From positions 1,094,070 through 1,158,069 of the forward strand of contig NZ_FNWQ01000002.1 of the NCBI RefSeq assembly GCF_900108365.1: a stretch of 64,000 nt of DNA, given 5' to 3'. The position numbers and the translations under genes were made by a program. This DNA is from Chryseobacterium culicis (lineage in GTDB: Bacteria; Bacteroidota; Bacteroidia; Flavobacteriales; Weeksellaceae). Position 1 is the first letter of the stretch; every line of letters starts with the position of its first letter. The notes beneath the pieces are model-generated. The model was not told where the DNA came from, did not search any database, and saw only the letters and a program-made list of their open reading frames with translations. Shown one piece after another: positions 62,595-64,000 of this stretch.

Positions 62595-62622
62595 CAAAGT
62601 CTGGAGACTTTGCGCAGCGGGT
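62595..62622. repeat. cassette-end palindrome R5 (AAAGTC type)
   Basis: CAAAGTCTGGAGACTTTG then CGCAGCGGGTG, at the end of the live RHS unit, with the hairpin ACAACCCTTG/CAAGGGTTG (62537-62567) following. Confidence 0.75.
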
Positions 62623-62640
62623 GAATTACAAATCTTCTTT

Positions 62641-62952
62641 CTACTCTCCATTTTTTATTTTGTTTATAAAAGGAAAGTTTTCACTATATTCTACTAAAAC
62701 TGTATCACCGATTTTATAACTATCATCATAACTGGGATTAGAGTACTTCTTATCTTCGACAGAAAACTCATAATAGTAATTAAATGCTCCTGTTATAAAA
62801 CCCCTTCTTTGGGATTCTTTTTCATCTATAATCAACCCTTTAGTCTGCTTTAAAGGAATAATTCCCATTAAAGGTCTGTATATCAAAACATTTCTATTAA
62901 GAAAAATGATAAATAGTAATATTAGAATTAAAAAAAAATTTTTCTTATTCAT
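62641..62952 (-). CDS. membrane-anchored putative immunity protein of RHS tip A
   Basis: 103 residues with one N-terminal hydrophobic segment (about 5-25) and a beta-rich extracytoplasmic part (GFITGAFNYYYEFSVEDKKYS, then YKIGDTVLVEYSENFPF), resembling DUF3592-like proteins. It overlaps the RHS gene end by eight bases, the tightest coupling in the array. As the toxin of tip A is unknown, its immunity role is inferred from position. Confidence 0.65.
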   Translation of the reverse strand: MNKKNFFLILILLFIIFLNRNVLIYRPLMGIIPLKQTKGLIIDEKESQRRGFITGAFNYYYEFSVEDKKYSNPSYDDSYKIGDTVLVEYSENFPFINKIKNGE

Positions 62953-64000
62953 TTGTTATATCTTTTACTTTATCTACTTTATTTTTTGTTGCTGCATTAG
63001 TAGAATTTTCAACAGTTTTATTGCTAAAATTTTTAACCCCATTACTTAGCTGTTTGGAAACCGATTTTATATCAAGCTTTTTTGATATAATATTTGATTT
63101 TCTAGAGCTAAGTCCTGTTATTTTTTGAACAAAACTTTTAGCTTTAGCGTTACTATTCAAATTAACCTTATTAGCCAATTTATCTATTTTTTCTAATTTT
63201 GCAGTTTTAGCTAATCCTCCAACTTTCTTAGTAATACCTCCAGCAGCTGCATCTATAAGCGTATTTTTAGCGACATTCCGAAAATTTGTCTCCACTTTAG
63301 CACCTTTTGTTGTATTTATTTCTACAGTATTTTTTGCTATCATTACTGTTGTCTTTACTGCCGCTTTTCTAAGAGCACTCCCCCCCTGTGTTAATGCTCC
63401 TTCAGCAGCGGATAAAGCAATTGATGAAAGCGAAATATTATCTGTCCATTTATTTTTGACTTCAGGATCGAGATAGTTAGCAGCTACCTGCAATCCATAT
63501 TCTGTAGCGGCTCCAACTAGTGCTCCAACAATACATGTAGGACATCTTCCATCAGGATCATCAAATTTAATTGGATTATTATATCCATAGCTGAAGGGAT
63601 TAAGATTATCTGGATTAAAAATACCTCCTCCATTTCCAAGTGTAGTCTCTATTGTACGGTTTACTTCATCTTCATCATCTTCATCAATTTCGCTAGGGTT
63701 AAATGTAAAATCATGATCTTTTATTAATGGATCAGTTTGCATCCAACGACCTATATCTGGCATGTATTGCCTCCAACCATAATCATACATTCCACTTTCC
63801 TGAAGCTCCTTACCATTATACTTGTATTTATATGCAGAATTCCCTAATAAAACATTATATCCCTCATGCTTCAATCCAAAAGGATAATAATTACTCTCTT
63901 CAATAATCTCTGTTCCTGCACCGTTCTTAGCATAACTTAATCTGATGTTTCCTAAATGATCAATATAGTTATAAACATACTTTCCGGTTTCAACATTAAA
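62945..64000 (-). CDS. RHS polymorphic toxin, C-terminal part (5' end beyond window)
   Basis: The frame is open to the window end, so this is the C-terminal 351 residues of a longer gene. It shows the RHS core closing region: FNVETGKYVYNYIDHLGNIR, YYPFGLKHEGYN, NGKELQESGMYDYGWRQYMPD, and the junction NNPIKFDDPDGRC that marks the tip. The tip (about 230 residues, Ala- and Lys-rich, starting CIVGALVGAATEYGLQVAANYL) has no nuclease or deaminase motif. It is the only unit in the array that is continuous to an upstream core, so it is the probable expressed gene. Delivery may be by T6SS or T9SS, not visible here. Confidence 0.85.
   Translation of the reverse strand, partial: FNVETGKYVYNYIDHLGNIRLSYAKNGAGTEIIEESNYYPFGLKHEGYNVLLGNSAYKYKYNGKELQESGMYDYGWRQYMPDIGRWMQTDPLIKDHDFTFNPSEIDEDDEDEVNRTIETTLGNGGGIFNPDNLNPFSYGYNNPIKFDDPDGRCPTCIVGALVGAATEYGLQVAANYLDPEVKNKWTDNISLSSIALSAAEGALTQGGSALRKAAVKTTVMIAKNTVEINTTKGAKVETNFRNVAKNTLIDAAAGGITKKVGGLAKTAKLEKIDKLANKVNLNSNAKAKSFVQKITGLSSRKSNIISKKLDIKSVSKQLSNGVKNFSNKTVENSTNAATKNKVDKVKDITNE

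Overview
The window looks like chromosome of a Chryseobacterium-type flavobacterium (Bacteroidota, Weeksellaceae). Four things suggest this: a monomeric NADP isocitrate dehydrogenase; a class A beta-lactamase of the CGA/CIA type known from Chryseobacterium; promoters of the Bacteroidota TAnnTTTG type; and an AT-rich genome with many small palindromic intergenic repeats. No tRNA, rRNA, CRISPR array, transposase or prophage was recognised.

Region by region. 1-20 kb is mostly metabolism and regulation: the end of icd, an HxlR regulator divergent from a short-chain dehydrogenase, a haem-binding/P460-type cytochrome with a lipoprotein, a LytS/LytTR two-component pair, a DUF1223-DoxX pair, metallo-hydrolases, an aldo/keto reductase with an AraC regulator, an S41 peptidase, two paralogous ECF sigma factor/membrane protein pairs, and gapN. 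20-30 kb is repeat-rich: an exported thiol peroxidase, a 721-bp tandem duplication carrying two XRE regulators, a DUF6261 gene beside a 42-bp tandem repeat, an AT-rich orphan AAA ATPase, hutU with a Crp/Fnr regulator, and a DUF559 nuclease gene framed by inverted repeats that also occur alone elsewhere. 30-47 kb is mainly housekeeping and secreted functions: D-2-hydroxyacid dehydrogenase, pcm, a GH5 glycosidase, HxlR with an isochorismatase-like hydrolase, the beta-lactamase, 3-hydroxybutyryl-CoA dehydrogenase, pheT, dnaN and dgkA. 47-55 kb holds a gamma-glutamylcyclotransferase-like protein, a GDSL esterase, a barstar-like protein overlapping purL, a WG-repeat protein and purB.

55.4-64 kb is the main accessory region. 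It begins with a 205-bp structured repeat, which has a second copy at 45.0 kb, and an unlisted 47-residue double-glycine-leader peptide gene. It continues as a minus-strand array of RHS polymorphic-toxin material: the 3' end of an RHS gene running off the window, followed by four orphan C-terminal cassettes. Each cassette repeats part of the RHS core, ends in a different tip, and is followed by its own small immunity-like gene and a conserved palindrome. The orphan cassettes lack convincing starts and carry deletions, frameshifts or a stop codon, so they look like a decaying archive of displaced toxin tips beside one live gene. The tips include a deaminase-like domain, a His/Asp-rich domain resembling zinc phospholipase/HET-C motifs, a possible methyltransferase-like fold, and a small basic tail.

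All functional names come from motif and family recognition by eye. Immunity assignments rest on position.
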